DNA from: Corallium rubrum
Taxonomy: Eukaryota > Cnidaria > Anthozoa > Scleralcyonacea > Coralliidae
Length of the DNA stretch: 64,000 nt
Assembly: GCA_964035015.1 (NCBI GenBank)
Contig: CAXIUP010000245.1
Coordinates: 1-64,000, forward strand
Direction: 5' to 3'
Shown here piece after piece: positions 1 to 12,000 of the stretch. The position numbers and the translations under genes were made by a program. How positions within the stretch are numbered: position 1 is the stretch's first letter; every line of letters begins with the position of its first letter. A model generated the notes under the pieces. The model worked only from the letters and a program-made list of their open reading frames with translations. It was not told the DNA's origin and did no database searches.

Positions 1-82
1 ATATATATATAAATATATATATAAAAAAATATATAAAAAATATAAAAAAAATATCTATATATATGATATATATATATATATA
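1..82. repeat. AT-dinucleotide microsatellite at window edge
   Basis: Nearly pure AT repeat with short A runs. Element 1 begins directly inside it, so its target duplication cannot be read with certainty (tatata on the left, aatata on the right). Confidence 0.9.
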
Positions 83-142
83 TACGGTGGCCCATACGTG
101 TCACTATATAAACCACGATGAAAACACATTTCCAAATCAAAA

Positions 143-520
143 ACATGAACCAGAGTAAAATTACACATTAACAAACCTTCACTACACATTAACAAATCTT
201 CACTACACATTAACAAAACTCCGCTACACATTAGCAAAACTCCACTACACATTAACAAAACTCACTACACATTAGCAAAACTCCACTACACATTAACAAA
301 ACTCACTACACATTAACAAATCTTCACTACACATTAACAAAACTCACTACACATTAACAAAACTCACTACACATTAACAAAACTCCGCTACACATTAGCA
401 AAACTCCACTACACATTAACAAAACTCACTACACATTAACAAATCTTCACTACACATTAACAAAACTCACTACACATTAACAAATCTTCACTACACATTA
501 ACAAAACTCACTACACATTC
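143..520. repeat. Left subterminal minisatellite of element 1 (about 21-bp unit)
   Basis: About 17 head-to-tail copies of a cactacacattaacaaatct-like unit, with variants ending in aaactc or aaactccg. The array lies between the outer end of the element and the first gene. The same unit occurs inverted at 7015-7350. Confidence 0.95.
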
Positions 521-597
521 GCCCCAGTCTCTCAATCTCAATCGCGCATAGAGCGGTTACCAAGTCACGCGGTTCCACTGATGCTTTTCTCGCCGCC
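521..597 (+). promoter_or_regulatory. Left inverted-repeat leader and probable promoter of the integrase gene
   Basis: About 77 bp between the minisatellite and the start codon. It is repeated inverted at 6934-7010 with one visible difference (cacgcgg versus cacacgg). Both genes of the element must start from this same sequence. No clear TATA box is visible; the sequence around the start is gccgccATGt, a good Kozak context. Confidence 0.5.
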
Positions 598-1872
598 ATG
601 TTTTGTTCTTCGTGTGGAAACGAACTACATGCATCCAATGTCTTTTGCCCTACTTGTGGGAGAAGAGTTGACGAGCCCCGAACTGCAGCAGAAGAAGACT
701 CTGGTAAGAAGGAACAGGAAGCTATCGAAAGTTACTTTCTTTCGGGGTATGATTATGATACGATTCTTTGTTTCTTGGCAAAGTATCATGGATTAGATAT
801 TTCAATGTCAACACTGAAGCGACGACTAAACGAGTATGGCTTGAAAAGGAGAAATGCATTGGAAGTAGATGACAATCACATCGTTGAAGTTATTCAACAA
901 GAACTGGATGGTCCGAGCATGTGTCAGGGATACCGATCTATGTGGCATACCCTTCGACTCAAATACGGACTGTGTGTTCCGAGAGCCAAGGTTCAGATGG
1001 TTTTAAAAGAGCTTGACCCGGATGGGACGGAAGAAAGAAGGCGACATCGGCTAAAGAGAAGAGCCTATAAATCATCCGGGCCAAATGAATGCTGGCATGT
1101 TGATGGATATGATAAACTGAAACCGTTCGGTTTCCCAATACACGGAGCGATCGATGGTTACAGTCGACGTGTCTTGTGGTTAAAAGTAACACGAACCAAC
1201 AATAACCCAGCCGTCATCGCCAACTATTATCTTGAATGTGTAAAAGAGCTTGAAGGTTGCCCGCGACTTTTACGAACAGATCCTGGCACCGAAAATGGTA
1301 TGATGGCTACCATTCAGTGTTGCTTGAGAGCAAATGATGACGATGAATTATCCGGAGAGAAAGCACATCGATATGGATCTTCGACTAGTAATCAAAGGAT
1401 AGAATGCTGGTGGTCTCACCTTAAAAAAAGTCGCACATGTTGGTGGATAAATTTTTTTAAGAATTTACGTGATGAGGGAGTGTTTTTGGATGGTAACACC
1501 TACCAGGCTGAGTGTCTATGGTTTTGTTTTAATAACGTCATTCAACAAGACTTAGATTTTGTTAAATTACACTGGAACACACATTACATCCGACCATCAA
1601 GACATGATACAATCCCAGGCAAACCTGATGAACTATTTTTCCTTCCTGAGTGTTCGGGGGGTGAGGATCAACTACAACCAGTTAGTGAAATTCAGGTGGA
1701 AGACATCTTGTCTCATGATGATGTGATTGATATGATCAACCCTACAGCTACTGTGGATAATGATCATCAAGAATATTTCAGATATGTTTGTGACCTTCAA
1801 AGTTTGTTGGGTCCAAAAGACTGGCATGAAGGTCTTGCTTTGTTTCGTTACCTGATAACACTTGCAGAATGA
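598..1872 (+). CDS. Integrase-type (DDE) transposase with N-terminal zinc ribbon, IS3EU-like
   Basis: A single open frame of 424 aa, apparently intact. Residues 3-20 form a zinc ribbon (C3-x2-C6-x10-C17-x2-C20). Residues about 43-85 look like a helix-turn-helix. The retroviral-integrase-like core has D169 (WHVDG), D228 (RTDPGTEN) and E269 (NQRIEC), the expected DDE triad. The family cuts and joins transposon ends in the nucleus. The start was chosen because the zinc ribbon and the Kozak context are repeated exactly at the start of the ligase gene at the other end of the element. A donor-like CTG|GTAAGA at 701-709 lies inside the frame and could make this a shared first exon, but the frame reads through it. 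The acidic C-terminus (about 350-424) has no recognised domain. It is convergent with the HECT gene; no counterpart of the C-terminal exon of element 3's integrase is present. Confidence 0.85.
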   Translation: MFCSSCGNELHASNVFCPTCGRRVDEPRTAAEEDSGKKEQEAIESYFLSGYDYDTILCFLAKYHGLDISMSTLKRRLNEYGLKRRNALEVDDNHIVEVIQQELDGPSMCQGYRSMWHTLRLKYGLCVPRAKVQMVLKELDPDGTEERRRHRLKRRAYKSSGPNECWHVDGYDKLKPFGFPIHGAIDGYSRRVLWLKVTRTNNNPAVIANYYLECVKELEGCPRLLRTDPGTENGMMATIQCCLRANDDDELSGEKAHRYGSSTSNQRIECWWSHLKKSRTCWWINFFKNLRDEGVFLDGNTYQAECLWFCFNNVIQQDLDFVKLHWNTHYIRPSRHDTIPGKPDELFFLPECSGGEDQLQPVSEIQVEDILSHDDVIDMINPTATVDNDHQEYFRYVCDLQSLLGPKDWHEGLALFRYLITLAE

Positions 1873-2640
1873 AAAATTATTTCAACACAATTACACAAAT
1901 ACAAAGGAAACTACCAGAAAATAATTCATAGAGCAAAAAACTTAGAGATTTATGACCTAATTCTAGATGGTGACAAAAGTTGAATATTCTGTTTCTAAAA
2001 TTCTAGTTAGACAATATATACAGACCTGTACATGTAATCAAAATGTTTTATAAAAGGTTGGTAATAACTTGATATCAGTCTTTTTGTATTAGGGAATTGC
2101 AATTGTTGTGAGAGACCAGACAAGTATTTCTTTCTAATTTTTAATGGGGTGCTATGAATTTATGCATCAGTCAATTTTAGAAATGGCCACCCCCTTAGGA
2201 CTTTGCCAGGCATGTGACGAACACTAACATTCATGCAAATTCTAGCTAAGGATTTAATCCATTAAACACACTTAGCATGTTTGTCTAAGAAAAGTTATGG
2301 CATTTAGCCAACTACTTTTGTGAAGGGTGTAGCTCTGTCAGAGGGGTTTGTGCAGGAGTAGGGAAATAGGTAAAGCAGCTCCAGGCAAGCCTAAACTCCC
2401 AGCTAACTTGTTGCACGTCTGTTGCCAAAAATTACCCTCTCCTTCATGAACTACTGTTGTGTTGGTCCACATGATCTGAGAAGCCAGATCACAGAGGAAT
2501 ATTTTGTGTCAGATATATAATACTTTATAAAAAACTTTATAATACTTGTTGACATATAAAACTTATTTGATAAACTTAACAAGTAATTTAAAATATATAG
2601 TATGGAAATAAAAGTATCTTGGGAAAATATAGAACTTTGG

Positions 2641-2761
<121 letters not shown>

Positions 2762-2823
2762 ATTAATATATAATATAAAAATTTTATATTGTATATACTG
2801 CATTTGAGTTTTTATTTTAATCA

Positions 2824-2896
2824 CTACTAAGTACAGTGAATTTATTTATTTTTTTAAAATAAGAAAATAAATCAATCAACTCACTGTACTTAGTAG
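2824..2896. repeat. Short inverted repeat (hairpin or tiny MITE)
   Basis: Arms ctactaagtacagtga (2824-2839) and its complement (2881-2896) with an AT-rich loop of about 41 bp. It could be a small non-autonomous element or a stem at the 3' side of the integrase transcript. Confidence 0.7.
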
Positions 2897-4683
2897 ATTT
2901 TAATTATTTCTTGACAAGCCCTCTTGCAAGATCTTACACAATCTTGATCATGATCCTACGAGGCTACAACTTCCATCAGCATTCTATGATTTGATAGTCC
3001 TTGTAGGATCTTGGTAAGTCTTGTAGGTGTTACGTGACCGCTATACACAACAAAAAGTGTAACCTCAGCTGTTTGGTTCTTACAATTACTTATTTCATTA
3101 ACAAGAAACTTAGAACAGATAGTGAAAATGACAGTATATAAAGATTAAAACTAAACTGAAGTTCAGAAACTTATCTGTCGTCTGCGCACAACGAAACAGT
3201 CAATAGGAGATTCCGGCAACAGGTATAACAATCCGTATGGACTTGAAAAGGAAGGAATAATAAAACCAATGGCAGGAACTCCATGACTGACTTCGTAACC
3301 ACTTTGATACATATAGCTCACTCTCATACATATGCATGCCTGATAAATGTTCGACGGCTGCTTATATAGTTTCTAGAGTATATAATTATAGCAACATACT
3401 TCATTCTATATAATATATTTACGTAATTACTAAATGACATCATAGCTGACTCAAGTCACAAGTATGTACTGTCGTGGAATCTTCTTTCCACTCTGGTTCG
3501 AAAGTCACAATGAGCGCGATCTCTTTCAAAGGGACTGTATCTTTCTTTTTAAAACATTTATTTCTCTCTCACAAACAATGTCACTTCGATGGACAATCTC
3601 AATCTATTAGTTACAAGGTTTCTTATGAGACTTATAGTGGGCCACACCCCATTATCAAATTACTTAAACGATACACCATTTACCCTATGCACGGTATTCA
3701 TTAAAACGATCAAACCCTATTATATTTTAAAGTTCTCCAATGGCATTAATTATTCTAAATTGTACGTTACATGAAATATATTCAACATGTACTAATTGAT
3801 CACAAGTACTTATTAAGTTTTCAGTGATCAAATAACGTCTAGTTAATTAACTGTCTTAGGATAGGCATATCCGTAACATAGGGTCTGTTATTATTGTAGG
3901 TATTGTTAATAGTTGTAATAGTACAAACATTTTTATTTATTTATTTTTGTAATGGGTTAATTTTTTTGTTGTGTCCCCAATTAGCATGTATAATGGTAGA
4001 ATTATGTTGACACAAATAAAGTTTATCTATTTGAGTGGGACCGCATCTTACATGAGATCTTACAGGGTTGTTTACCAAGAATTTGATATTATTTTAATTA
4101 TGCTATGCAATTTGGACTGAAAATTAAAAATATTCTCTATATAACAACAGATATTTTTTCAACATTACATAGTTTGTTTTTATTAAAGTATCTCAAACAA
4201 AGTATAACAATGTGCATGATTTTAGAATGTAATTTTGGAAGTGGCACTGTTTTTAATCACTTAGAATTTACTTCTTTATGGGCATTCAGTTAATTAGAAG
4301 AACTAGAACAACAAATTTGAATTGCTGAAAACTACCAAGGTATAACAATATATAACACATTAACAATGTGCATAAAAATAGAATGATTTGTACACATATA
4401 CAGCAATAAACATACTGTATAATAGTACACTAAAATAAACATTTTGATAGTCTCAAGCATTAGAACGTTAAGCATCTTAAATAACAGTCTATAATGTTTC
4501 CCACATGTTAGAATATAATCTAAAATAGTATTCCAAAGATTATATTATTGTGTCTCATCTAAAATACTTACAATAGCTTACAGAAAACCACTAAGAAATA
4601 TTGTACTGGAACTTACATGTCAAATGCAATAGCTCTTGGTAAACTCTTCAACATATTAACCACAAATGCTCAGTACAAATGTA

Positions 4684-6933
4684 TCACACATTACCAAATC
4701 CTGGGGATTCTGCTATGCATGAAGTAAATTCAACTTTAAATTTGTCGTAACTCAGAAATGTGCTATTAATGGGAAGGTGTAGAGCATTGGAACAAGTGTT
4801 AGCAGTTAGTTTTCTGCCTGAATCATCATGCATGAATGTGATTGATGGTTGGTCATCAAATCCAACTGCTGGAATGGAAGAACTTCCAGTTATGAACTGC
4901 AACACAGTGGCTAATGTGACTCTCAGCTCAGTCTGTTGATCGGTAATGAAGTCAACTACATTGCATGTGATGTTGCCAGACTCCACTTCTTCAAGATACC
5001 TTGAAAAATTCAGAGACACTGCTTCCTCTGCACTGCGATTGTTACTTCCTCTTGGTGAGAATATTGGCAAAAATAGGTCATCCAATTTCTCAGCTGTAAG
5101 TTGGTTTGCTGTATACAAAAACAGTTGGCGGGCTTTGAGGGGATGTTGGCGCAGGTGGTCAAGCAAGCCATGGAGGTTCAGTCCATCAACAAACTGATTG
5201 ATTTCAGATAAGGAAGTCAGCAAAGTGTAATGCAATGCAACTGCATGGAAAAGTTTTCCTTTGTCTTCAGCGGTAACAACTGGTTTGCTAAAACCAGCCT
5301 TGAAGCGAAAAGGACTTTCAAAGGATGCAACCTTTGTGAAAACTTCTGGATCTTCAATTTTCTCCAAATCTTCAAGCTTTTGCCTCACTTTGAGATTTGG
5401 CACATCTGAAGTGCAAGTAGTAGTAACTTTTTCAATCTTGCCATAAACAATGTAATCTGCTATAGCAGGAGCAAAAAAGCAAGGAGAAGATGATCCTTGC
5501 AGGATTCCCATGGCACATAATTGTCCATATATATAATAGTTCCTTTGTTCCAAAGAAAGAATGTCATGATTGAAGCACTTTCTATCCTGCTCACCAATGA
5601 ACAGGCCAGAGTTAGACATTTCATTATGAAGCAACGAAAAAAATTCGTTTCTTGGTCCACCTTGGTCCACAGCGGCTTCCCCAACAAATTGGATTTTAAT
5701 AATGTTCTTTAGGTCATCATTGGAGCACTTTTTCATCTTGAATTTTGCATCTTCCCAAACATTACTTCGCCTCACTTTTACCCTGAGTGGTGTGTCATTC
5801 CTTAGTTTCTCTACAGCCAACTTCCTAATGACACTAGAAATTGGCTCAACTTCATCCTCTTTACTTTCACTCTCCACAGGACCTATGGAGCATAGTAAAT
5901 CATCATTGGTATCTCTAAAGTCATCATCACTGTCTATGTTATTACAAAAGTCAAATGAAGCATACACTTGCTGTGGTGTTGTTTGAAGAGGTACGGTTGT
6001 GAGAATATTGCTGATGGCTGTCTCAATATTATAATGAGCATTATGTAAAGCATCCTGTATCTTATTGTCATCCAGCTGGGGAAACATTTCACTCAGGGTG
6101 TTATATTCTGATTGATGGGAAACATCTGATTGAGAACCACAAGCTTTGGGATTCTTACTATCTTCAATGGTAAGAACTGGAGTACATGTAATCGAGCTTT
6201 TAACATCTGAACTTGTGCATGGATTTGAAGAGTCAAGCATAACTGCCAGGTCATCATTGTCTTCTAAGACTTCCAACTTTATGGACTTTGATTTACCTTC
6301 TTTGTATTCCACAGCATCTTGACCGTCATCACTGTCATTGTCTTCTACCATGCATTGTTGTAAAGTTGCAAGTGAATAGTCAACTTCTGGACAAAGAAAG
6401 AATGTAAGTCTGTGGTATGGCTTACCACACTCCTCTTTGTATTTATGCAATACAAACATTTCATCAGCCTCTTTAAGTTTCTCAACTTTAGTGCCATCCG
6501 AATAAAGTATTACGTATTTGGTATTTGCTTTGATAATATTCTTGGAGTGTGCTTTATGTTTATCCAGAGAAAGTTTTAAAAGTTCTTCAGCATTGGCTGT
6601 TTTCTTTAAACTTAACACCAAAACTTTGCCACGTTGAATCTTTAGTTCTTCCCCATCAAAAAGCATAATGCCAGAGTTTATCCGGGCCGTAGCATTGGTA
6701 TCATCAATCTTCCTTTTTGCTTTGCTTTTGCCCTTTCCTTTGGAAGGAGGGCGGAAGTGCTGGGCTCTTTCTTTTTCTTTACTGAGTTTAAATTCTTTAA
6801 ACGTCAGTGGCACTTGTTCCTTCTTACCAGAGTCTTCTTCTGCTGCAGTTCGGGGCTCGTCAACTCTTCTCCCACAAGTAGGGCAAAAGACATTGGATGC
6901 ATGTAGTTCGTTTCCACACGAAGAACAAAACAT
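4684..6933 (-). CDS. HECT-type E3 ubiquitin ligase with zinc ribbon and CUE domain, transposon-encoded
   Basis: A single open frame of 749 aa, apparently intact and intronless. Residues 1-40 are identical to the start of the transposase at the other end of the element, including the four-Cys zinc ribbon. Residues about 100-182 form an unassigned globular region. Residues about 278-312 (LSEMFPQLDD...AISNIL) look like a CUE ubiquitin-binding domain. From about residue 385 to the end is a HECT fold, with the conserved VDQGGPRNEFF segment and the catalytic motif TANTCSNALHLP, cysteine at 714. HECT ligases take ubiquitin on this cysteine and pass it to a substrate. Substrate unknown; the shared zinc ribbon suggests (inference) that ligase and transposase bind the same DNA or partner. 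It resembles G2E3-like proteins common in fish and invertebrates. The start is fixed by the duplicated exon. Confidence 0.88.
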   Translation of the reverse strand: MFCSSCGNELHASNVFCPTCGRRVDEPRTAAEEDSGKKEQVPLTFKEFKLSKEKERAQHFRPPSKGKGKSKAKRKIDDTNATARINSGIMLFDGEELKIQRGKVLVLSLKKTANAEELLKLSLDKHKAHSKNIIKANTKYVILYSDGTKVEKLKEADEMFVLHKYKEECGKPYHRLTFFLCPEVDYSLATLQQCMVEDNDSDDGQDAVEYKEGKSKSIKLEVLEDNDDLAVMLDSSNPCTSSDVKSSITCTPVLTIEDSKNPKACGSQSDVSHQSEYNTLSEMFPQLDDNKIQDALHNAHYNIETAISNILTTVPLQTTPQQVYASFDFCNNIDSDDDFRDTNDDLLCSIGPVESESKEDEVEPISSVIRKLAVEKLRNDTPLRVKVRRSNVWEDAKFKMKKCSNDDLKNIIKIQFVGEAAVDQGGPRNEFFSLLHNEMSNSGLFIGEQDRKCFNHDILSLEQRNYYIYGQLCAMGILQGSSSPCFFAPAIADYIVYGKIEKVTTTCTSDVPNLKVRQKLEDLEKIEDPEVFTKVASFESPFRFKAGFSKPVVTAEDKGKLFHAVALHYTLLTSLSEINQFVDGLNLHGLLDHLRQHPLKARQLFLYTANQLTAEKLDDLFLPIFSPRGSNNRSAEEAVSLNFSRYLEEVESGNITCNVVDFITDQQTELRVTLATVLQFITGSSSIPAVGFDDQPSITFMHDDSGRKLTANTCSNALHLPINSTFLSYDKFKVEFTSCIAESPGFGNV

Positions 6934-7010
6934 GGCGGCGAGAAAAGCATCAGTGGAACCGTGTGACTTGGTAACCGCTCTATGCGCGATTGAGATTGAG
7001 AGACTGGGGC
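6934..7010 (-). promoter_or_regulatory. Right inverted-repeat leader and probable promoter of the HECT gene
   Basis: Inverted copy of 521-597, with one mismatch. It separates the right minisatellite from the HECT start codon. Confidence 0.5.
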
Positions 7011-7014
7011 GAAT

Positions 7015-7350
7015 GTGTAGTGAGTTTTGTTAATGTGTAGTGAAGATTTGTTAATGTGTAGTGAAGATTTGTTAATGTGTAGTGAGTTTTGTTAATGTGT
7101 AGTGAAGATTTGTTAATGTGTAGTGAGTTTTGTTAATGTGTAGTGAAGATTTGTTAATGTGTAGTGAGTTTTGTTAATGTGTAGTGAAGATTTGTTAATG
7201 TGTAGTGAGTTTTGTTAATGTGTAGTGGAGTTTTGCTAATGTGTAGTGAGTTTTGTTAATGTGTAGTGGAGTTTTGCTAATGTGTAGCGGAGTTTTGTTA
7301 ATGTGTAGTGAAGATTTGTTAATGTGTAGTGAAGGTTTGTTAATGTGTAA
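7015..7350. repeat. Right subterminal minisatellite of element 1
   Basis: About 16 copies of the 21-bp unit, inverted relative to the left array (143-520). Unit order and number differ slightly between the arms, so the arrays have drifted while the coding arms stayed identical. Confidence 0.95.
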
Positions 7351-7426
7351 TTTTACTCTGGTTCATGTTTTTGATTTGGAAATGTGTTTTCATCGTGGTT
7401 TATATAGTGACACGTATGGGCCACCG

Positions 7427-7428
<2 letters not shown>

Positions 7429-7471
<43 letters not shown>

Positions 7472-8209
7472 GGCATCTCTATTTAACGGAATCAACGGAA
7501 TCGACTGAATCAACGGAATCTGCCGGAAATTTGGTTAATCGCTTACTAACAAACGGTTAATAAAATACATTTGTTTACGTTTATTAGCTGAGACTGAAAC
7601 TGATCTGTTGTCGATATTTCAATTAAGGTTATTGGATTAGACATATTACGTACATATATACGTAATTGTTGAAAGAGATTTTATATTTTTGATAGCTATG
7701 ACTGCGCAAATATACGGGTTCATACTCACATTTGAAACTTACTAAGGCCTACTAAGTGTTAAGTCGGACACAACCTGTGGGTTGATTAACAGTCAAAAAA
7801 GCTTGGTTAAATCTAAAAAGATAGATGTAAATAAAAAACCAGGGGTCTACATTTATAAAGATATAAATATACACGTGCTCTGTCTGTTGAACTCATTCTT
7901 TGAATCATAAACACGGGTGTGTGTTTTTATTAAGACGATTACATTGAGCGTTTTCCGCACGTAGAAGGTACTATTGCGTCATGATTGCACAAATGCAACA
8001 AAAATAAATTTTGTAATAAAATTTTGTAGACAAATTTACTAAATATTTCCTGTCATCAATGCCGAGTAAACACCTTTGCTGCGCCTGCGCGCATGAAATG
8101 CCCAAAACATGTACATCGTCCGCCTAAATATTATTTGTGCCGCTGCAAGGAAATTATGTGCGTAAATTTTAGCGGAAATTATATGCGTAAATTTTAGCGT
8201 ACTTTACGT
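7429..8209. other. Spacer between elements 1 and 2
   Basis: About 780 bp with an AT microsatellite (7432-7470) and no gene. Positions 7885-8012 recur inverted at 37508-37640. Confidence 0.7.
7885..8012. repeat. 130-bp repeat, inverted partner at 37508-37640
   Basis: Shares segments such as ataaacacgggtgt, attaagacgattacatt and ggtactattg with the complement of 37508-37640, with small indels. The pair brackets elements 2 and 3. It may be a dispersed repeat or an old element end. Confidence 0.7.
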
Positions 8210-8218
8210 CCCTCCACC
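8210..8218. repeat. Target site duplication of element 2, left copy (9 bp)
   Basis: CCCTCCACC, repeated exactly at 23429-23437. Nine bases is typical of Mutator-like elements. Confidence 0.85.
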
Positions 8219-8226
8219 GGCATATG

Positions 8227-8830
8227 GTAAAACGCGGACTGGACTGGACTGGTAAAACGCGGACTGGACTGGACTGGTAAAACGCGGACTGGACTGGTAA
8301 AACACGGACTGGACCCAATTAGTAAAACACGGACTGGACCCAATTAGTAAAACGCGGACTGGACCCAATTAGTAAAACACGGACTGGACCCAATTAGTAA
8401 AACACGGACTGGACTCAATTAGTAAAACGCGGACTGGACCCAATTAGTAAAACGCGGACTGGACCCAATTAGTAAAACACGGACTGGACTCAATCAGTAA
8501 AACGCGGACTGGACTCAATTAGTAAAACGCGGACTGGACCCAATTAGTAAAACGCGGACTGGACTCAATTAGTAAAACACGGACTGGACCCAATTAGTAA
8601 AACGCGGACTGGACCCAATTAGTAAAACACGGACTGGACCCAATTAGTAAAACACGGACTGGACCCAATTAGTAAAACACGGACTGGACCCAATTAGTAA
8701 AACGCGGACTGGACCCAATTAGTAAAACGCGGACTGGACCCAATTAGTAAAACGCGGACTGGACCCAATTAGTAAAACACGGACTGGACCCAATTAGTAA
8801 AACGCGGACTGGACTCAATTAGTAAAACGT
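8227..8830. repeat. Left subterminal minisatellite of element 2 (25-bp unit)
   Basis: About 24 tandem copies of a unit containing aaaacgcggactggaccc then aattagt, with cgcgg/cacgg and ccc/ctc variants; the outermost units have ggactggact instead. Inverted partner at 22950-23421. Confidence 0.95.
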
Positions 8831-9031
8831 GGCGTATATATTCAAATACGTTTGAACTTGCTTTATTAGCTATATTCGAAAAAATTTTCCCGGCTGTAAA
8901 ATATTTTGAAATGGCCAGTTAAATACCTAATTTGATTGTATTGCCCCCTGAATATTAACCTGACAACGGAAGTATCTTGTACACAAATTCGCGCCAAAAT
9001 GTACACAAAGGGCTTTCTTGTTGCATGGAAA

Positions 9032-12000
9032 ATGGCGGCAAGTTTTAAGTCTTTTAAGCTTCCAAAGCTAATTTCTAAGCCGAAAAAAGATCCAGGCCTC
9101 CCGAAATTTGAGTTGAAGCTGTTCGAGAAAGAAAAAAAGTTGGGTTGTGGTAGTTTTGGCTCTGTGTATCTTGGAGAATACAAAGGTAAAGCGGGGAAAG
9201 TTGTAGTAAAAAAGATAAATGTCGAAACTATTGACTCGACATCTCGTTTTGTAAAAGAAGCTGCACTGTTAAACAGTACAAAGGGCCACAGAAATGTTAT
9301 CCAGTTTTTGGGATTTTGTGATAAACCATATTCCATCATGATGGAATACTCTTCTTTCGATTTTCGACCATTTGGAGCTGAAAAAACCATCAGCACTCTA
9401 GGAGACTTTGTGCATTTTGTAGATGTCGAGTTCGACTTTACGTCGTTTGCAGACGTGTTACCAACATGCGTTAAAGATATTGTAGTAGGTCTGGAATATC
9501 TGCACGATAAGAACATTGCTCACAGAGACCTAAAACCAGGAAACATTTTAGTTTGTAACCAGCATTATAGCAGGTGTTCTCTTGGTGAAAGTGACCTTGC
9601 CAAAGTCTATGGCGAATGTCCAATCGTTTGCAAGCTGGCTGACTTTGGTTTAAGTCGGTCTCTCGACTTACAAACCAAGTCATTATTGATGTCCAAGACG
9701 GAATCAGTCGGTCGTGGTACTCCAGCATTTATGGCACCAGAAATCCATTTGCAGCAACTCTTCCAAGCAAGCCAAGAAGATCTAAAAAAGGCTGATATTT
9801 GGTCGTTGGGGATGGTGATGTATAGTATGCTAAACCCAAATCTTCGAAGCCCTTATCATGCTGAACTAGAACAATTAGGTACGTAATAATTTATAATTTA
9901 CTGTTCATTTACCTCTCTTGCAGTATGGGGCTGCAGAAAACCAGAGTACCGGTATAAAGGAAAGGGTGATAAAGAAGATGGGGTTGAGTTAACAAATACT
10001 CAAAGTTTTAGTCTGGAAAAAAGGGGTCAAACTTGCTTAATGTGGATAGTTAGCCAAAATTAACAATAACTAGTTTTATTTTTGAATTAATAGTCAATAA
10101 ATTAATAGCAATTAATATTAAAAATATTAGTCAACTGGTCCTGGTTTGGTCATCAAAATCCAGTGGTGGATCACCAGTTTAGGGTCCTTTGTAGGATAAA
10201 TAAAATCCATACCCCTAGGAAAGTTGGGGGATGTCGCTCTCTAAAAATTTAGAAATTCCAGAAAATATCCATACTCCCCCCACAGAGGAAATGGCAAATT
10301 GTCCTCCCCAGCAAATCTGTAGTTAATTTTACCCTTCCTGCTTCAGACAGCACAAATTTCCTCTGTGGGGGGAGTATGGTTCTTTTCTGGGATGACCCAT
10401 TCAAGAAAAACCTTACAGTAGGACAGTACTGGCTACCATCTCACTGTTGGGTTAAAAATCATACATAATGCTAATAAAAAAAACATTTTCTCAAAATTGT
10501 GAGTCACTTACAAGCCTGGACTCATATAATAATAAATTTTTGTAGGGCCTGTAGACTTCAGCCTACATACAGTAGCGAACTGGGTAATCCATCACTGCAA
10601 AAATCCTTACACTAGCTAACATGCAGTTTGATGAAGTAAAATGTCAAATATTTTTTAAAATACAGGTACATGTATGCCCAATTCTCCACAAGTATTCTTT
10701 CATTACACATAACTCATTGACTAAACTCTTAAAAATGCATGGCCTCTGTAAAAATTGCTCAGAGCAATGCAGCTCTAGAATTGGAGGGTCCCAAGTCCAA
10801 TCCTAGATGGAAAACCTCAATGTTGCATTTTCACAACTGGTCCAGTTTTGGTCCTAAAATATTTTCATCACATTCTAAATCTTCCTTCATTAAAGGCCTT
10901 GATGTTGCATTGTACAGGAGTGGTTGCCCCCCCTTTGCATGATGAAATGTTGTTTTGAATACTCATACTCAGATGCACAGGTGATTTACCCAGCGGTTAT
11001 TGACTGGATCTCAGTCGCTCTTCTGATGCTAGTGACTAATAATATGAAATGGTACCTTCCTTGGCTCCTAATCCAGCCTCTGTGCTTGTTTATATATACC
11101 CCGAGGCCTGGGCCATGTTTAATAGTAGTGCTGGGCGATACTGAGTACTTGGTATCGATACCATGCAGTGATACCTGGTATCGCTCGATACTTGTACCTG
11201 TTTTTTCAGCTTACAGTGCATTGCGTCTCCATTCTATTTAGCTAAATGTTCACTCCTCTGGAAATGTTCTCGATTATACATGGAAACACCTTTTATTCAG
11301 GCAACACTGTTACAGCATGGTTTCAAACAAAAAAGAAATCTAAACACCGGTTTGTTCACTTCCCCCTTTCGAGCTTTCGAGACGTAGTATTCAACGCATC
11401 GCGCTAATAACGCGTTTCAGTCTCGCCGTTAGCCACATTTTCCGTTGTCGCTCCTAACATAACATTTTGATCTAGTGACTAGTGAGTAGGGTTCAAGATA
11501 CAAAACGTAAATCTCAATTAAATTCTATATTTGCTTTCAAAATTAGCCGTAAACATGTGTTTTGAGCCTTTGTCTCCCCGAAGACCAAGAAATATCCAAG
11601 TCCATGACTTACCTCGATTCTTCATCAAAATTCAGGAACTTTCGCTCGATTTCTCACCACTCAACAACCACCATATTTAAGTCAATTTCGTTTTCAATTC
11701 AACAAGGACTCAAGTCTCAACCCTCCGAAAAGTGCGCGCGGATGGATGATGGAAGTTGGCCGAGCATCGGTCTTTCGTCGATCCGCGTCAACAAAAAGGG
11801 GAGATAAACACCATTGTTTATCAACACGGATACAGAAACGTGGGATCTGGGAACGAGAATACAAGCGATGTTTCAAATTGCGTTTTTCACGCCTCGCTCA
11901 CCGCTCTTCAGCACTTTTTCTTGGTTTCCAATGTTATTCATGTTGTAGTTGTTGTCACTGTTACACACAAATTAATATACTGATGTGATAGTCAAATTGG

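Noticed and set aside
143-520. Regular repeats resembling a CRISPR array (also at 7015, 8227, 22950, 23511 and 37036)
   Set aside because: Units abut directly with no unique spacers, occur as inverted pairs at transposon ends, and the DNA is eukaryotic.
8866-9516. 216-aa antisense frame
   Set aside because: Shadow of kinase exon 1; no recognisable domain.
11562-11988. Short frames of 60-81 aa in intron 1 of the fusion gene
   Set aside because: Overlapping in several frames on both strands, no family signal; more likely remains of a degraded repeat.
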